Assembly: GCF_001039355.2 (NCBI RefSeq)
Contig: NW_019775481.1
Location: 160,002 to 224,001, forward strand
Direction: 5' to 3'
Origin: Lingula anatina
Lineage: Eukaryota > Brachiopoda > Lingulata > Lingulida > Lingulidae
DNA length: 64,000 bases
Position 1 is the stretch's first letter, and each line of letters starts with the position of its first letter. Both the position numbers and the translations under genes were made by a program. The notes under the pieces are model-generated. The model saw only the letters and a program-made list of their open reading frames with translations, was not told where the DNA came from and ran no database searches. Positions 13,328 to 26,765 of this stretch are shown here, piece after piece.

Positions 13328-14398
13328 CACGCTTTGAGTGAATGGTCTGGTGACCATTGAAAAAAACCTGGCATCTACACCCATAGTTTCTGTGCTTGTG
13401 GGCTATCTGTGTTTAATTTGCTGCTGTCACCATTATCTTAGGGCTCATAGACAGCAATGATCTAACACCAGGCTCTAGATCAAGGAGTTCCAAAATGCAC
13501 AGACCAAGTAATATTGATAAAGCTCACAGTAATGTGATCAAGGCTTTTTGATGAAGGGTCAAAATGTCATTACTTGGCTTATGAGTCTCCTGATTTATAT
13601 ATAATTATATGGTAATTAATCTTTTTTTACCAATAGTGTCTGGAAGAAATTCTCCAACGTTGGCACATGACACTAAGTGTGAAGTGTGAACAGCAAAAAA
13701 GGAAAAAGGAATATTGAAAAAGGAAAATACGAAATGTAACTTAATTTTCTTAAGGTCTTTGAAAATATTCCAGAGATAAGTGGTCTTTTGGCTGAATGGG
13801 ACCCTTTTATTCTTTCATTTTCCTGATCACGTGACCTCCATTTTAGTTAATTCTTAGTTATTTCATGCTGCCAACTTCAAAAGACAACATACATGTATAT
13901 GGGACATCAGTGCCAGATTTCTAAGAAAATATGATAAGGGTAATATAATATCCTTACATTTAGTAGGTGGACTTCCATTAACTTAGTCTTTTGAAAGGCT
14001 CTCAACAACCATTCTTAATGCAATCCATCATTCTCTGAGGAAAGGGTTTCAAAATCAAAAAGATGCCAAGGTGATCCTTGGTGATCTATGGACTTTTTCT
14101 GCTTGGGTGTTGTCCAGATAGTTCATTTTACCTAGAAATGACAGTCTTGTCCAAAAGCAATGACAATAGAGGTGATAATTTAGTAATAACATTTGGCAAA
14201 ACATAAAAGCCACAGAGAGATCAGCACACAATAAAAATCAGATTATAGAGTCCCCCAAGAGTCTGGCTTGAAAAGTGATTTTGAGTGTTTCTTGATCAAC
14301 ACCACCAGTCTAGAAAGATACTCTGTCTGGTCAAACTGTAAACAGTAGTTGGAATTAAGCAAAGCAGCAGGTAAAAATTTAAAGGCATATGTATAGCT

Positions 14399-14548
14399 GA
14401 TGGTACCCTGAGCATCAGAACCTAAATAGAGAATGTGGTTACCTGATGGTAACATGAGCATGAGACCTGAAAAAGGGCACATCGTTACCTGATGGCACAC
14501 TGAACATCAGAACTTGAAGAGAGAATATGGTACCTAATGGTAATAGCC
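14399..14548. repeat. 46-bp minisatellite in NETO 3' UTR
   Basis: Three degenerate units at 14399-14444, 14445-14490 and 14491-14535, then a partial unit. Each begins GATGG and ends TACCT. They lie inside the predicted NETO 3' UTR. Confidence 0.75.
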
Positions 14549-15294
14549 AGGTCTAATGTAAGATCCACAGCTACTGAGAGTGTCTATACTCACATTTCAC
14601 AAATCTAATTTCCAGGCATCTTACTACATGGTACTGAAATAGGTTTACGTTATACCTAATTTGAATGGAAATTTGTATTATTTGATTCTGAGGTGAATGG
14701 AAATATACTTCAGTTAAAGTACTTAAGTTAAACTGAATCTTTGTATTCAGAGCCATGTACAACTGAAAGCATTACTTTTTTCTGCTAGTACATTTGCGTC
14801 AAGGAATATTGAATCAACAAATTTTTGTCAAGTATTATATATTATTATTAAGTATGAATTCTATATAAATAATATGAAATCAACTGAATTTGTTGGATCC
14901 AAATTTCATGTAAATATGTGTTGTTATGCATACATTTCATTGATAAAAAAAACCCAAATGAAAGCATACTGAATAAATACCTAGAGATGTTAAAATCACT
15001 TTAATGGATGTATTTATTTAGGATGGAAACATGCAACTTAAACATTTTAAGTCTGAGTCATTTCATTGTGTTGATGAATTGCATTAAGCTCCTTTCTGGT
15101 TTGTTTGTGATATTGATGCACACATTAGAATTCCAGAACTTGTTAACCTTTTTGTACTTCCCAAATTAAATTTTATACAATAAAATAAATGGGGGAATCA
15201 CCAGTGTTACTATTTATTTTTAATCCTTCCTTTTCTCTTAACTTTCATACACTTGTTTATGCACTCTAATACTAATACATATAATAGTAATTCT

Positions 15295-15425
15295 TTTTTT
15301 TTAACATACTTAAGCTGGATTTTACAGTTAACTTACTGCTAACCCAGTTGGTGAGTAACAACATCTACTCACCAGTCTGATGAATGCCTCTGAGGAAAAT
15401 ATCCAGCTTGTGTTAAAAAAGTTAC
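15295..15425. repeat. Small inverted-repeat element
   Basis: The left end (TTTTTTTTAACATACTTAAG then CTGGATTTT) is nearly the reverse complement of the right end (ATCCAGCTTGTGTTAAAAAA). An inner hairpin pairs TTGGTGAGTA with TACTCACCAG. It is probably a short MITE or foldback remnant. Confidence 0.55.
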
Positions 15426-16594
15426 TATTATGTGATTCAACCACCAGCCTAATAAACATTTTTACTTATTAATATTTTTAATGCACTTATTAAATAAAAT
15501 ATTTACTTCTTAAGCTTGATATCCTTGATATTCAAAATATAAAAACAAAGAAGGAAAGTTTAATCCCATATATGAGGTATAACGTTTATCTTGTGGAAAG
15601 AAAAAAATGAGTAAGACTCCTATTATACTACAAAAAATATAATTAATATATGATATAATATGCATTATCATTAATATAACAGTAAATTAAACACAACTGG
15701 GAAGGACTACAGATAGATAAAACATATTGCAAAACAATCTAATATGGTCTCTTGTATAATTATGTTACATTTCACCTAATGGAAATGATAACTAGAGAAT
15801 AATTGATATTAATGATATTGAGGACATTTCTCTCCTCTTGATACTATCAAAGCAACCCTTAAAATAGAGAACTTTTTGTTGCTTTCTTTGTGCATTTGTT
15901 TTTCGTAAATATGGATCCTATAGTTCCACATAAACAAATAACACACCTTTAAATAAAATCTGTTGCCTTAAAGTTTGCTTTCAAAGCCATATATATGAAG
16001 TGATTATATTAACCTAGTTTATGCTTACGCAAAAATAGAGAAATCATGAAGAATTCTAAAATAAATAATAACTCAAGGTTTTACATTAGAAAAAAAATGT
16101 TTCAACACATCAGCAATTTCCTATTTATCACAATTCATACAAAGCTTGGTCATGAATCACCACAAAATATTTCACTCCAAGCCCAAGTTATTTCTTGATG
16201 TCAAGGCATCACTCCATCTCATCACGGCACCATTGGATAATGTCCCAGTTATATATGGGTAAGTTTTCAGGATTTTCAGTCTTAATTTTGATTGATTTTT
16301 ATGTATGGTCTAAATGCGATGAGAAATTTTGAGTTAAAACTTTCACCCCTGGTGCTATCATAGTGACCCTTTAAATTTGAAAGTGTTTATTGTCCCTTAC
16401 TATAACTATTATCCACAGCCAGGTGGTCGTCTGTGGGCTATATCAATTTTCACCAGTTTTACTTTTACCAATCCTCTACTGTAACAGTTCTTGTAATAGG
16501 ATAAGGTATTAAGGTGTCATATTTTTAAAAAGTTTTTTTTTTATATTGTCCTTTATCATCAATAAAATTGTGACCTGCAGTGATCTCTGATCGT

Positions 16595-19526
16595 TCATGC
16601 AGATTCCTGTTTCATCTTGTATGCATGCACGCTACCTTTCTCTGCGTACTTGTGATGGCCTTTATCTGCCCTCCTTTTCTTGAAGAACATTTTGTGATCA
16701 TGGTCATGTTCTTGGTCGCTAAGGTGATCGTCGCCAGGGTCACCATATCCACCGCCACCTGGTGTTAACAGACGGAACCGATCCTACAGAAATCAAAGAG
16801 CATTGATTAATTGAGAGTGACAAGAAAAATGACTAATATAACTCAGTAACTATTTGTTCACATTGAAGTAATGCATTATGAGTATTTGAAAATGTTAATG
16901 TCATTACCAAGAGATCAAAATAAATAGTTAGTGAGGCACTTCAAAAAACATTATGCTCATCTAAGGAGTTAATTGCAAAAATCCTCAGCTTCAAACACAC
17001 TAAAATTGTGAGGGGGCTCATGTATCCTCTGTCTTGTGTTTCAAAAAATGTTCACTGCCCAGCTACAAAAAATCCGCAAATTATCCGAGAGAAAGCTGGA
17101 CTGTGTAAGACTTAACTGCCAAGCAGGCACCCAATGTTTCTGAAAGTTACTGGACGTTTTCTATACTTTTCTATTCACAATCCTTACTAAAATACTTCTC
17201 TTCAAAAGAGGGGAGAGAGGAGAGGGAAAAAACCTTAAATTTCACAGTACTTGCACTTAAAACAGAGTAAAAATTTGTCAATGATAAATTTTTGATAATT
17301 ATTTATCTCACTGAGTTTCACGCAGGGCAACCACTACAACCATGCCACCTACATCACCAAGATATCACTCACCCCTGCTGATACTGTTACTGAACACTTG
17401 GACCCCAGATTTACCACTCTGTCGTCTGCATGAATCAACAGATTTAATCCACGTTGTCCTGCTTCACCACCTGTACATCATAAAAGAAAAAAGCTACAAC
17501 TATAACAAAATATAGAAAGAGAGTCAAAATTTTAGTCTTTACTGACTCCCAGACTGAAAGACTGAAAAGTCAGGAAATGATATGGGCAGATGAAATCTGT
17601 TAAGATGAAATAAAAGCCCATGAAGACAGAATAAACTACTACCATATAAATATATATAACTTCATTACAAAAGTAACTTAAGGAATATCAAAGGATTAAA
17701 ATAACTAACTGTTGTTGTCTTTGACTTAACACATACATACAATCATCAAATGCTGCTTAGCACTTTATTTTACATATATTAAAACGACAGCGACCATCAG
17801 AAAAAAGGTTAAGACTGTATGAACAGTGAAATGAAATCAAAGTCTACGACCCACTCAATGACATAATAGTGGGAAGTATAATAAGACTGAACAGACATCA
17901 CACAATGATCCTCACCAAACAATCCATAGGGTCTGAACACCCTCCTCTCAGTGAGGATGCTGAGAGTCAACCTCTTCCTAAACAAAAGCTCTCTCATCAC
18001 TCCATCTCCGCCACTGTACTTGCCACGACCACCGCTTCCATGGTTAAGACTGAAGCAGTTCAACACTACAGGATACCTAGAACAGATAAATAATAGAGGA
18101 TCCATAAAACACTGCAATATTTCACTACTGAACTTCCAGCAATGTTATCATAATAAAATGCATTGGGCCTGATATCTATCTAAAAATCTGTCAGTCAAGG
18201 CTTTCCACAAAGAACCGTCCAGCTGTCATTTGGATGGCATATTTTGCCTCAAAGAGCAGCGTAAAAGGCTAGACAGCTTACATAATTTTTGGGAAATGAC
18301 GGGTTGGTTGGTTGGTTGGTCTTGCTTGGGTTGAACTCCCTGTAAATATGATGACCAAATTATAAATTCACATTCTGGACTCCCTGTACCCCAACTCCTG
18401 GGGAAAACCCCTGCTATCAGAAAAATCAAAACTTGAAGAACATTTTTTTCTACTTGCTCACTTTTCAAAATCTAAATGTCAGAGTGAGAATTACCTTTTT
18501 TCCAATATTTCAGGATCTGTGATTCGTGTATTGGTCATGTGGGTGTGGACCCCTCCTCTGCCATGCCACCCTGGACCCTGAAAACATGGCCAAACAACAA
18601 TTCATTTTATATTATGGCAGAAATGCTTTTTTTTTTCAACTTCAATATACCATCAATTCACAAGAGAACAAGTACACTATCTAGGTGGATGGATGGATGG
18701 ATGGATGGATGGATGGATAGGTGGATGGTTGGATTGATGGTTGGATGGATAGTTAATAAAAGAAATAACTCATTTAATGGATGAACTTTTGAAATATTCT
18801 TCCTATGAATCTAAGAACCTCATCAAGACATCTATGCAAAATCTTATAATCCAGTACTAAAAACCATTAAGTAGTATATCATATCTAGCCCCTTAAAAGT
18901 TCTTTTAGAATTTTTTAACCACATGATTTGAAATTCTTTCTTTCAATAATGTTACTTCAGAATAACAGTAAAATACCAATACTTACAGCTCCAGCCCCCC
19001 CAGCCACTGTCTCATAGTATCCTGAGTCTCCGTCTCCAAATGTCAGATTGTTCATGCTACCCTAAAATTTTATCCAAACAAGTCTAATATTAATCCACAT
19101 GCAATGATGAAACTGCTATTAAGAGAAAAGTGAGAAAATATGGCATGGGTCTAGGTGGTTGCTAGGCCATTGATAGTTCGAGCTCCCAAAAAGTCAGAAA
19201 TCTGCCAATAGTTGGAAAAATCTCATCTCTGTATATTTCTCCGTAATTATCTTAATGTGTATGAAGCCAAGCAACCACATTCTTTTTTTGTTTTGTATGA
19301 AGTCTTTTACATTGCCTCATAGTTAAAAAAACATTTGGCATCTTCAGAATTTTTTTAGTTATGGCCACAGCATTACCTGAGAGGCAGCACAAACAGCGAA
19401 AGCCTTAAGTATGACATCAACCACTCTTTGTGATGTTTCCACGTTGCCCCCGACGACAGCCGCATCATTGGAGGGATCAAGAAGACACCCTTTGGGGATC
19501 ACAATCTGGATGGGATTCAAGCAGCC
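16595..19526 (-). CDS. OPLAH: Second copy of the last six OPLAH exons
   Basis: Exons 19526-19377, 19061-18987, 18577-18495, 18076-17916, 17470-17373 and 16783-16595 repeat the six terminal exons of the proximal copy with the same lengths (150, 75, 83, 161, 98 and 189 bp) and splice borders. Both copies are fully open. Roughly eight base changes are seen in 756 coding bases, some altering amino acids (DPGDDH here, DPDEDH in the other copy). There is no upstream exon 1-28 for this copy. It is therefore either an allelic segment misplaced in tandem or a very recent tandem duplication. Confidence 0.88.
18684..18750. repeat. (GGAT)n microsatellite
   Basis: Tetranucleotide tract in an OPLAH intron. 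The matching tract in the other copy (21933-21990) is shorter, as expected for alleles. A GGTT tract at 18301-18322 and its counterpart near 21560 lie in the same intron. Confidence 0.9.
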
Positions 19527-19740
19527 CTAAAAAGATAAGCAAAAATCACAAACTATCAAATAACAGAATTATGTAGTCTCTAGTCCCGAAAGGATATTCA
19601 TTTAGTCTGCACCTTCAATTTATTCAGGAAAATGGTCACTTTCATAATATAATAATAGTTTAAAAAATCAAAAAAAAAACTTAATCTATAACATAAGGGT
19701 TAGATTGCTTGGGCTTGACCACTGTAAAAAATCTTTCATN

Positions 19741-22700
19741 CAGTTCTTGTAATAGGATAAGGTATTAAGGTGTCATATTTTTAAAAAGTTTTTTTTTTAT
19801 ATTGTCCTTTATCATCAATAAAATTGTGACCTGCAGTGATCTCTGATCGTTCATGCAGATTCCTGTTTCATCTTGTATGCATGCACGCTACCTTTCTCTG
19901 CGTACTTGTGATGGCCTTTATCTGCCCTCCTTTTCTTGAAGAACATTTTGTGATCATGGTCATGTTCTTGGTCGCTAAGGTGATCTTCGTCAGGGTCACC
20001 ATATCCACCGCCACCTGGTGTTAACAGACGGAATCGATCCTACAGAAATCAAAGAGCATTGATTAATTGAGAGTGACAAGAAAAATGACTAATATAACTC
20101 AGTAACTATTTGTTCACATTGAAGTAATGCATTATGAGTATTTGAAAATGTTAATGTCATTACCAAGAGATCAAAATAAATAGTTAGTGAGGCACTTCAA
20201 AAAACATTATGCTCATCTAAGGAGTTAATTTCAAAAATCCTCAGCTTCAAACACACTAAAATTGTGAGGGGGCTCATGTATCCTCTGTCTTGTGTTTCAA
20301 AAAATGTTCACTGCCCAGCTATAAAAAATCCACAAATTATCCGAGAGAAAGCTGGACTGCGTAAGACTTAACTGGCAAGCAGGCACCCAATGTTTCTGAA
20401 AGTTACTGGACGTTTTCTATACTTTTCTATTCACAATCCTTACTAAAATACTTCTCTTCAAAAGAGGGGAGAGAGGAGAGGGAAAAAACCTTAAATTTCA
20501 CAGTACTTAAACTTAAAACAGAGTAAAAATTTGTCAATGATAAATTTTTGATAATTATTTATCTCACTGAGTTTCACGCAGGGCAACCACAACAGCCATG
20601 CCACCTACATCACCAAGATGTCACTCACCCCTGCTGATACTGTTACTGAACACTTGGACCCCAGATTTACCACTCTGTCGTCTGCATGAATCAACAGATT
20701 TAATCCTCGTTGTCCTGCTTCACCACCTGTACATCATAAAAGAAAAAAGCTACAACTATAACAAAATATAGAAAGAGAGTCAAAATTTTAGTCTTTACTG
20801 ACTCCCAGACTGAAAGACTGAAAAGTCAGGAAATGATATGGGCAGATGAAATCTGTTAAGATGAAATAAAAGCCCATGAAGACAGAATAAACTACTACCA
20901 AATAAATATATATAACTTCATTACAAAAGTAACTTAAGGAATAGTAACTTAAGGATTAAAATAACTAACTGTTGTTGTCTTTGACTTAACACATACATAC
21001 AATCATCAAATGCTAATTAGCACTTTATTTTACATATATTACAACGACAGCGACCAACAGAAAAAAGGTTAAGACTGTATGAACAGTGAAATGAAATCAA
21101 GGTCTACGACCCACTCAATGACATAATAGTGGGAAGTATAATAAGACTGAACAGACATCACACAATGATCCTCACCAAACAATCCATAGGGTCTGAACAC
21201 CCTCCTCTCAGTGAGGATGCTGAGAGTTAACCTCTTCCTAAACAAAAGCTCTCTCATCACACCATCTCCGCCACTGTACTTGCCACGACCACCGCTGCCA
21301 TGGTTAAGACTGAAGCAGTTCAACACTACAGGATACCTAGAACAGATAAATAATAAAGAATCCATAAAACACTGCAATATTCCATTACTGAACTTCCAGC
21401 AATGTTATCATAATAAAATGCATTGGGACTGATATCTATCTAAAATCTGTCAGTCAAGGCTTTCCACAAAGAACCGTCCAGCTGTCATTTGGATGGCATA
21501 TTTTGCCTCAAAGAGCAGCGTAAAAGGCTAGACAGCTTACATAATTTTTGGGAAATGACGGGTTGGTTGGTTGGTTGGTCTTGCTTGGTTTACTCCCTGT
21601 AAATATGATGACCAAATTATAAATTCACATTCTGGACTCCCTGTACCCCAACTCCTGGGGAAAACCCCTGCTATCAGTAAAATCAAAACTTGAAGAACAT
21701 TTTTTTCTACTTGCTCACTTTTCAAAATCTAAATGTCAGCGTGAGAATTACCTTTTTTCCAATATTTCAGGATCTGTGATTCGTGTATTGGTCATGTGGG
21801 TGTGGACCCCTCCTCTGCCATGCCACCCTGGACCCTGAAAACATGGCCAAACAACAATTCATTTTATATTATGGCAGAAATGCTTAACTTCAATATACCA
21901 TCAATTCACAAGAGAACAAGTACACTATCTAGGTGGATGGATGGATGGATGGATGGATAGGTGGATGGTTGGATTGATGGTTGGATGGATAGTTAATAAA
22001 AGAAATAACTCATTTAATGGATGAACTTTTGAAATATTCTTCCTATGAATCTAAGAACCTCATCAAGACATCTATGCAAAATCTTATAATCCAGTACTAA
22101 AAACCATTAAGTAGTATATCATATCTAGCCCCTTAAAAGTTTTTTAGAATTTTTTAACCACATGATTTGAAATTCTTTCTTTCAATAATGTTACTTCAGA
22201 ATAACAGTAAAATACCAATACTTACAGCTCCAGCCCCTCCAGCCACTGTCTCATAGTATCCTGAGTCTCCGTCTCCAAATGTCAGATTGTTCATGCTACC
22301 CTAAAATTTTATCCAAACAAGTCTAATATTAATCCACATGCAATGATGAAACTGCTATTAAGAGAAAAGTGAGAAAATATGGCATGGGTCTAGGTGGTTG
22401 CTAGGCCATTGATAGTTTGAGCTCCCAAAAAGTCAGAAATCTGCCAATAGTTGGAAAAATCTCATCTCTGTATATTTCTCCGTAATTATCTTAATGTGTA
22501 TGAAGCCAAGCAACCACATTCTTTTTTGTTTTGTATGAAGTCTTTTACATTGCCTCATAGCTAAAAAAACATTTGGCATCTTCAGAATTTTTTAAGTTAT
22601 GGCCACAGCATTACCTGAGAGGCAGCACAAACAGCGAAAGCCTTAAGTATGACATCAACCACTCTTTGTGATGTTTCCACGTTGCCCCCGACGACAGCCG

Positions 22701-22975
22701 CATCATTGGACGGATCAAGAAGACACCCTTTGGGGATCACAATCTGGATGGGATTCAAGCAGCCCTAAAAAGATAAGCAAAAATAACAGAATTATGTAGT
22801 CTCTAGTCCAGAAAAGATATTCGTTTAGTCTGCACCTTCAAATTTTTCAGGAAAATGGTCACTTTCACTTGCAGATAATAATAGTTTAAAAAATCAAAAT
22901 ATGAAAAGAAAAAAACTTAATCTATAACATAAGGGGTAGATTGCTTGGGCTTGACCACTGTAAAAAATCTTTCAT
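19741..22975. repeat. Tandem 3.2-kb duplication, copy B
   Basis: Partner of 16485-19739. It starts with the same CAGTTCTTGTAATAGG and ends with the same AAAAATCTTTCAT that abuts the N in copy A. It is the copy in continuity with the rest of OPLAH. Confidence 0.95.
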
Positions 22976-25356
22976 TTTTTTTTTTTTTTTAATATCAGAC
23001 CAAATCTACTCCGGAATTGCACCTGGATTTGGGTGATAACACTGCAGGCTGTTTAATATATTATTTTATCCTAATTCATAAATGTAAAGCTCCAGCTCAC
23101 CTGGTTCAGTGGCACATCATGGCCCACCATACACCTTAAACAGTNTTTTTTTTTTTAAATATCAGACCAAATCTACTCCGGAATTGCACCTGGATTTGGG
23201 TGATAACACTGCAGGCTGTTTAATATATTATTTTATCCTAATTCATAAATGTAAAGCTCCAGCTCACCTGGTTCAGTGGCACATCATGGCCCACCATACA
23301 CCTTAAACAGTATATGATGGCAGAGAGAGTTATGGCGCGGGGTGCGTTTGTGTTACCAAATATCTCATGACCTGTCCCGGTGAAGTCAAATACTGCACTG
23401 CCCTGAGGTAAAAGGTAATCAAAAGTTGATATTTCATATATATTGTATATATTGTATATTATAATTGCAGACTTTCTCTAATAGTTTCTTCACAGCAACA
23501 GTTAAAATTTAGTTGTTTCCAATATTTTTTGTGTCTTTCTTGCAGTTGTCATCATCTTCAGCCTCATTTTTCTTAGCAAGCCATCAAAAATGTTCATTTT
23601 AACCTTTAAAAAACATAGCAAATATATAAAATAGTTTTAATTTGAGGCATATTTGATAGCAACATTATTTAACCACCTGTAACTCAGCTATTATTTTCCA
23701 CCATTAATACACTAAGATTACCTGCAGTATGATATATTTACTTACCTCTTTCTCAGAGATCTCTACAGAAAGACGGATATTGCTGCCTGTGTCCATGAAA
23801 TCCTCCGCCTGTAGCCTGGTGGTGCCTGTCCTCTCCTTGGTGGCTGCCGCGATCTCCTTCAGCATGTCTCTGACAGCCACCTCTGCATTGGTCTGGAGAT
23901 ATGTTAATTATGTTGACATAAGTAAAAATATTTTCCCACATCCCACAAACTTTTTCCACAAGTTATACGTATGATAAATAGACACTACTATCATTCCTGT
24001 TCATTTCAAACACATAATGGTGTTTTTTTACACGATATACTTAAATCTGAATTACAATCTATTTTAAATTGGCGCTCTAAGTGACAACTTAATAATTTTA
24101 GGAACCCTTAAAAAAAAGCACAAAAATAACAGTGTCTAAATATCATCATATTGGCATTTGCTATGTACATTTTCCATATCTTAAAGTAACATTACCTGAA
24201 TGTGTGTCATGTAAGCTTGCACCACATCCAACCCATATTCCTCAATTAAACCACAGATCAAATCAATACCCTAAAAGATAAGTAAAGCAGTGTATTAATC
24301 ACATGAGCTGTGACCCTTAACATTCAGCTATTAATATACATGTAGTAACTGTTATCTTTTCAAATACTTGCAACATGTTCTTTGGTCATACACAATACAG
24401 ACTAAAACTACACCTTACACAAATACTATAACAGACGCTCTTACACAGGGCACATTAATAATACACAATATACTTAAGGATACAATATATGTAAAACATA
24501 CAGCTGGGGTATTGATAGATTAGAATATCTATCAAGGTAGGATAGATATCTCCACATACATCTCACTGACCTTTCTACAAGCTGCCACTTGAGCTCTCAG
24601 ATCACTGATGTTATCGTTGAGATTCCTTGTCCCGCTGCATCCTGGGTATTTTCTAGGTTCCATCAGGGCCTCTGTCAGTGCTGATGAAGAAAAATAATTA
24701 CTGGTGCTCAACAGGTTAATACATAATTTATCCTTTCATTCTTTTCTCCAAAAAACCTTTATATTTATATTTATATTATTGTGCTGAACTGACACAGGTT
24801 AATATATGATTTATCAGTTTATTTTTTTTCTAAAACACCTGCCAAAAAGCATCCATATTTATCCAGGTTGGTGAAATGTGAATGAAAAGATGATTATGCT
24901 TTGTGTTCTTTAAATTGTTTATAAATGATTTGAAAAAGTATTGAATTATTAAGTACAGTTTGTACTGGCATTGTTTCTCTGAGTCAGCAACAGAGATACA
25001 CAAACAAATTTTAAAAAATGGATCACACAACAATTTACATTGAAGTTCAGGAGGACAGTACCTTCTTCTTGAAACTTCCCTGCCTCGACCAGTTTGAATG
25101 ATTTAAAAACTGCCCCCTCCTGCATAATGTGTGTGGAGTGTGGGGGCATCGACCCCGGGGTGTCACCCCCAATGTCGGCATGGTGACCCCTTGCTGCCAC
25201 AAAGAACACTGGCTTCTCAATGCCTTTAAAGAACACCTAGAATACAGGAGCAGAAAGAATTTGATTGGCACATTACATGGTTATTTGAATTGGTTGCACA
25301 GCAACAGATATTCATCAGCATACCGACACAATTTTCAATGACTCCAAGAAACGATA

Positions 25357-25402
<46 letters not shown>

Positions 25403-26765
25403 TGAGAGAGAGAGAGAGAGAGAGATTCTACTTCTACTTACTGGAGTGATAACAGTTAAGTCAGGCAAATGGCTTCCACCAGCACAGGGATGGTTGCTAA
25501 GGATGACATCACCTTCGTGGATATCGGAACCCAGGGTCTTAATCTGCAGTTACAAATACTTGATAAAAAAACATTGATATTATTGACCTCTCTATTTATC
25601 TTATCATATTTATGCAGGGTGTGAAAAGATCAAAGTTTCATGTCACTGTAGAAAACTTAAACATGATATTGCCAAGATTCCATTTTAGACCATAAATCTG
25701 TGTAAAACAACACGACATGTCTGTAAGGAAATTCACAGCTGCCAAAAAACAAACTTTCATCCCAGCATGAATTAATTAACTTAAGAGGCCATTTTATCAA
25801 GCTAAGTTTGTATACTTTTGGTTGAACAGACTTTGCAAAAATCTAGATTCTTGCTTTTTATATACCAAGTATATGCTTAGATTTTCAACAATAAGATTAA
25901 AATTGGGACATTACATATTCTCAAATAAACAGAATTAAGTCTACCTGGTATTGCACCGTCTCTTGCATGGCTCCCAGATGGACAGGAATATGAGGAGCAT
26001 TAGCCACAAGACCTCCGTCTGGACCAAACATTGCACAAGAGAAGTCTAACCGCTCCTGAAACATTATTTCAAATAACATTTTAGGCAATTCACATAGGAA
26101 TTAACAATCAAAATATTATATGCATTAAGATGTATTTCCCAGCCTAATTACAGACACACACATAAAATAAATCCCAAGTTCTCACAGATGTTTAAAAACA
26201 CACACACTCACACTGTGACACATGCATGCAAACAAACACACACAAGCACAAAGATGAAGGACGGACAAGAACAAACACATATAAAACATAGGCAAATGCA
26301 AACATGCAGAAATTAATATACACATTTGTTCTTACAAACATTTTATCAAGCAATTTATTTCATAGGCAATTAATTTGCTGACCTTTATGTTTGTAGAAAT
26401 AGCTGTCCTTTGCAAGACTCTGAAATATGAGATATCATAGTTTCAAGAAGGTACAGTCATGATTAAACAGTGACATTATCAGATATCCAACTGATAAGAA
26501 AAAGACAAAGAACTGTTGTACTGTGAAATCTTTAATATTTTTCAATAGCTAAAAATATTAAAATTTGGCTTTCCGATTGCACTGCTATTTTATTATCTAT
26601 TCTATTTAAAATGTTAACTTTTCAATAAAAACATATTAAAAACTATTATATGATGTTTATATACCTTCCCATCTGTTCAGCAATACTCATAAACCTATGA
26701 GAGAAAATGGATAGCTGGATAGCATTCAGCTCTGGGCCTACTTTATCAGTCTTAACATCTCCAAT
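19851..26765 (-). CDS. OPLAH: OPLAH C-terminal half: hydantoinase B-type region
   Basis: This half shows [109 protein letters not shown] and [10 protein letters not shown], all typical of hydantoinase B domains. Terminal exons of the gene-proximal copy are 22764-22615, 22300-22226, 21834-21752, 21336-21176, 20726-20629 and 20039-19851, which end in TGA. A 37-bp microexon (26383-26419) encodes [12 protein letters not shown]. The C-terminal tail is His/Asp-rich ([10 protein letters not shown]), longer than the human tail and poorly conserved. Confidence 0.9.

Larger units (their letters stand above)
13328..16484. other. NETO 3' UTR and convergent intergenic space
   Basis: There is no coding sequence. 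Overlapping AATAAA signals on the + strand at 15179-15189 are plausible polyadenylation signals for NETO, implying a 3' UTR of about 1.85 kb; other A-rich candidates exist. The stretch contains a 46-bp minisatellite (from 14399) and a small inverted repeat (15295-15425). The minus-strand gene OPLAH ends on the far side, so the two genes are tail to tail. Confidence 0.55.
16485..19739. repeat. Tandem 3.2-kb duplication, copy A
   Basis: This segment matches 19741-22975 almost base for base, introns and microsatellites included, with scattered substitutions and small indels (for example a T-run near 18628 and a longer GGAT tract). The two copies are separated only by the N at 19740. Confidence 0.95.

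Noticed and set aside
18226-18468. 80-codon minus-strand frame inside the duplicated OPLAH intron
   Set aside because: It runs through an intron and the GGTT tract, and is shortened and ends differently in the sister copy.
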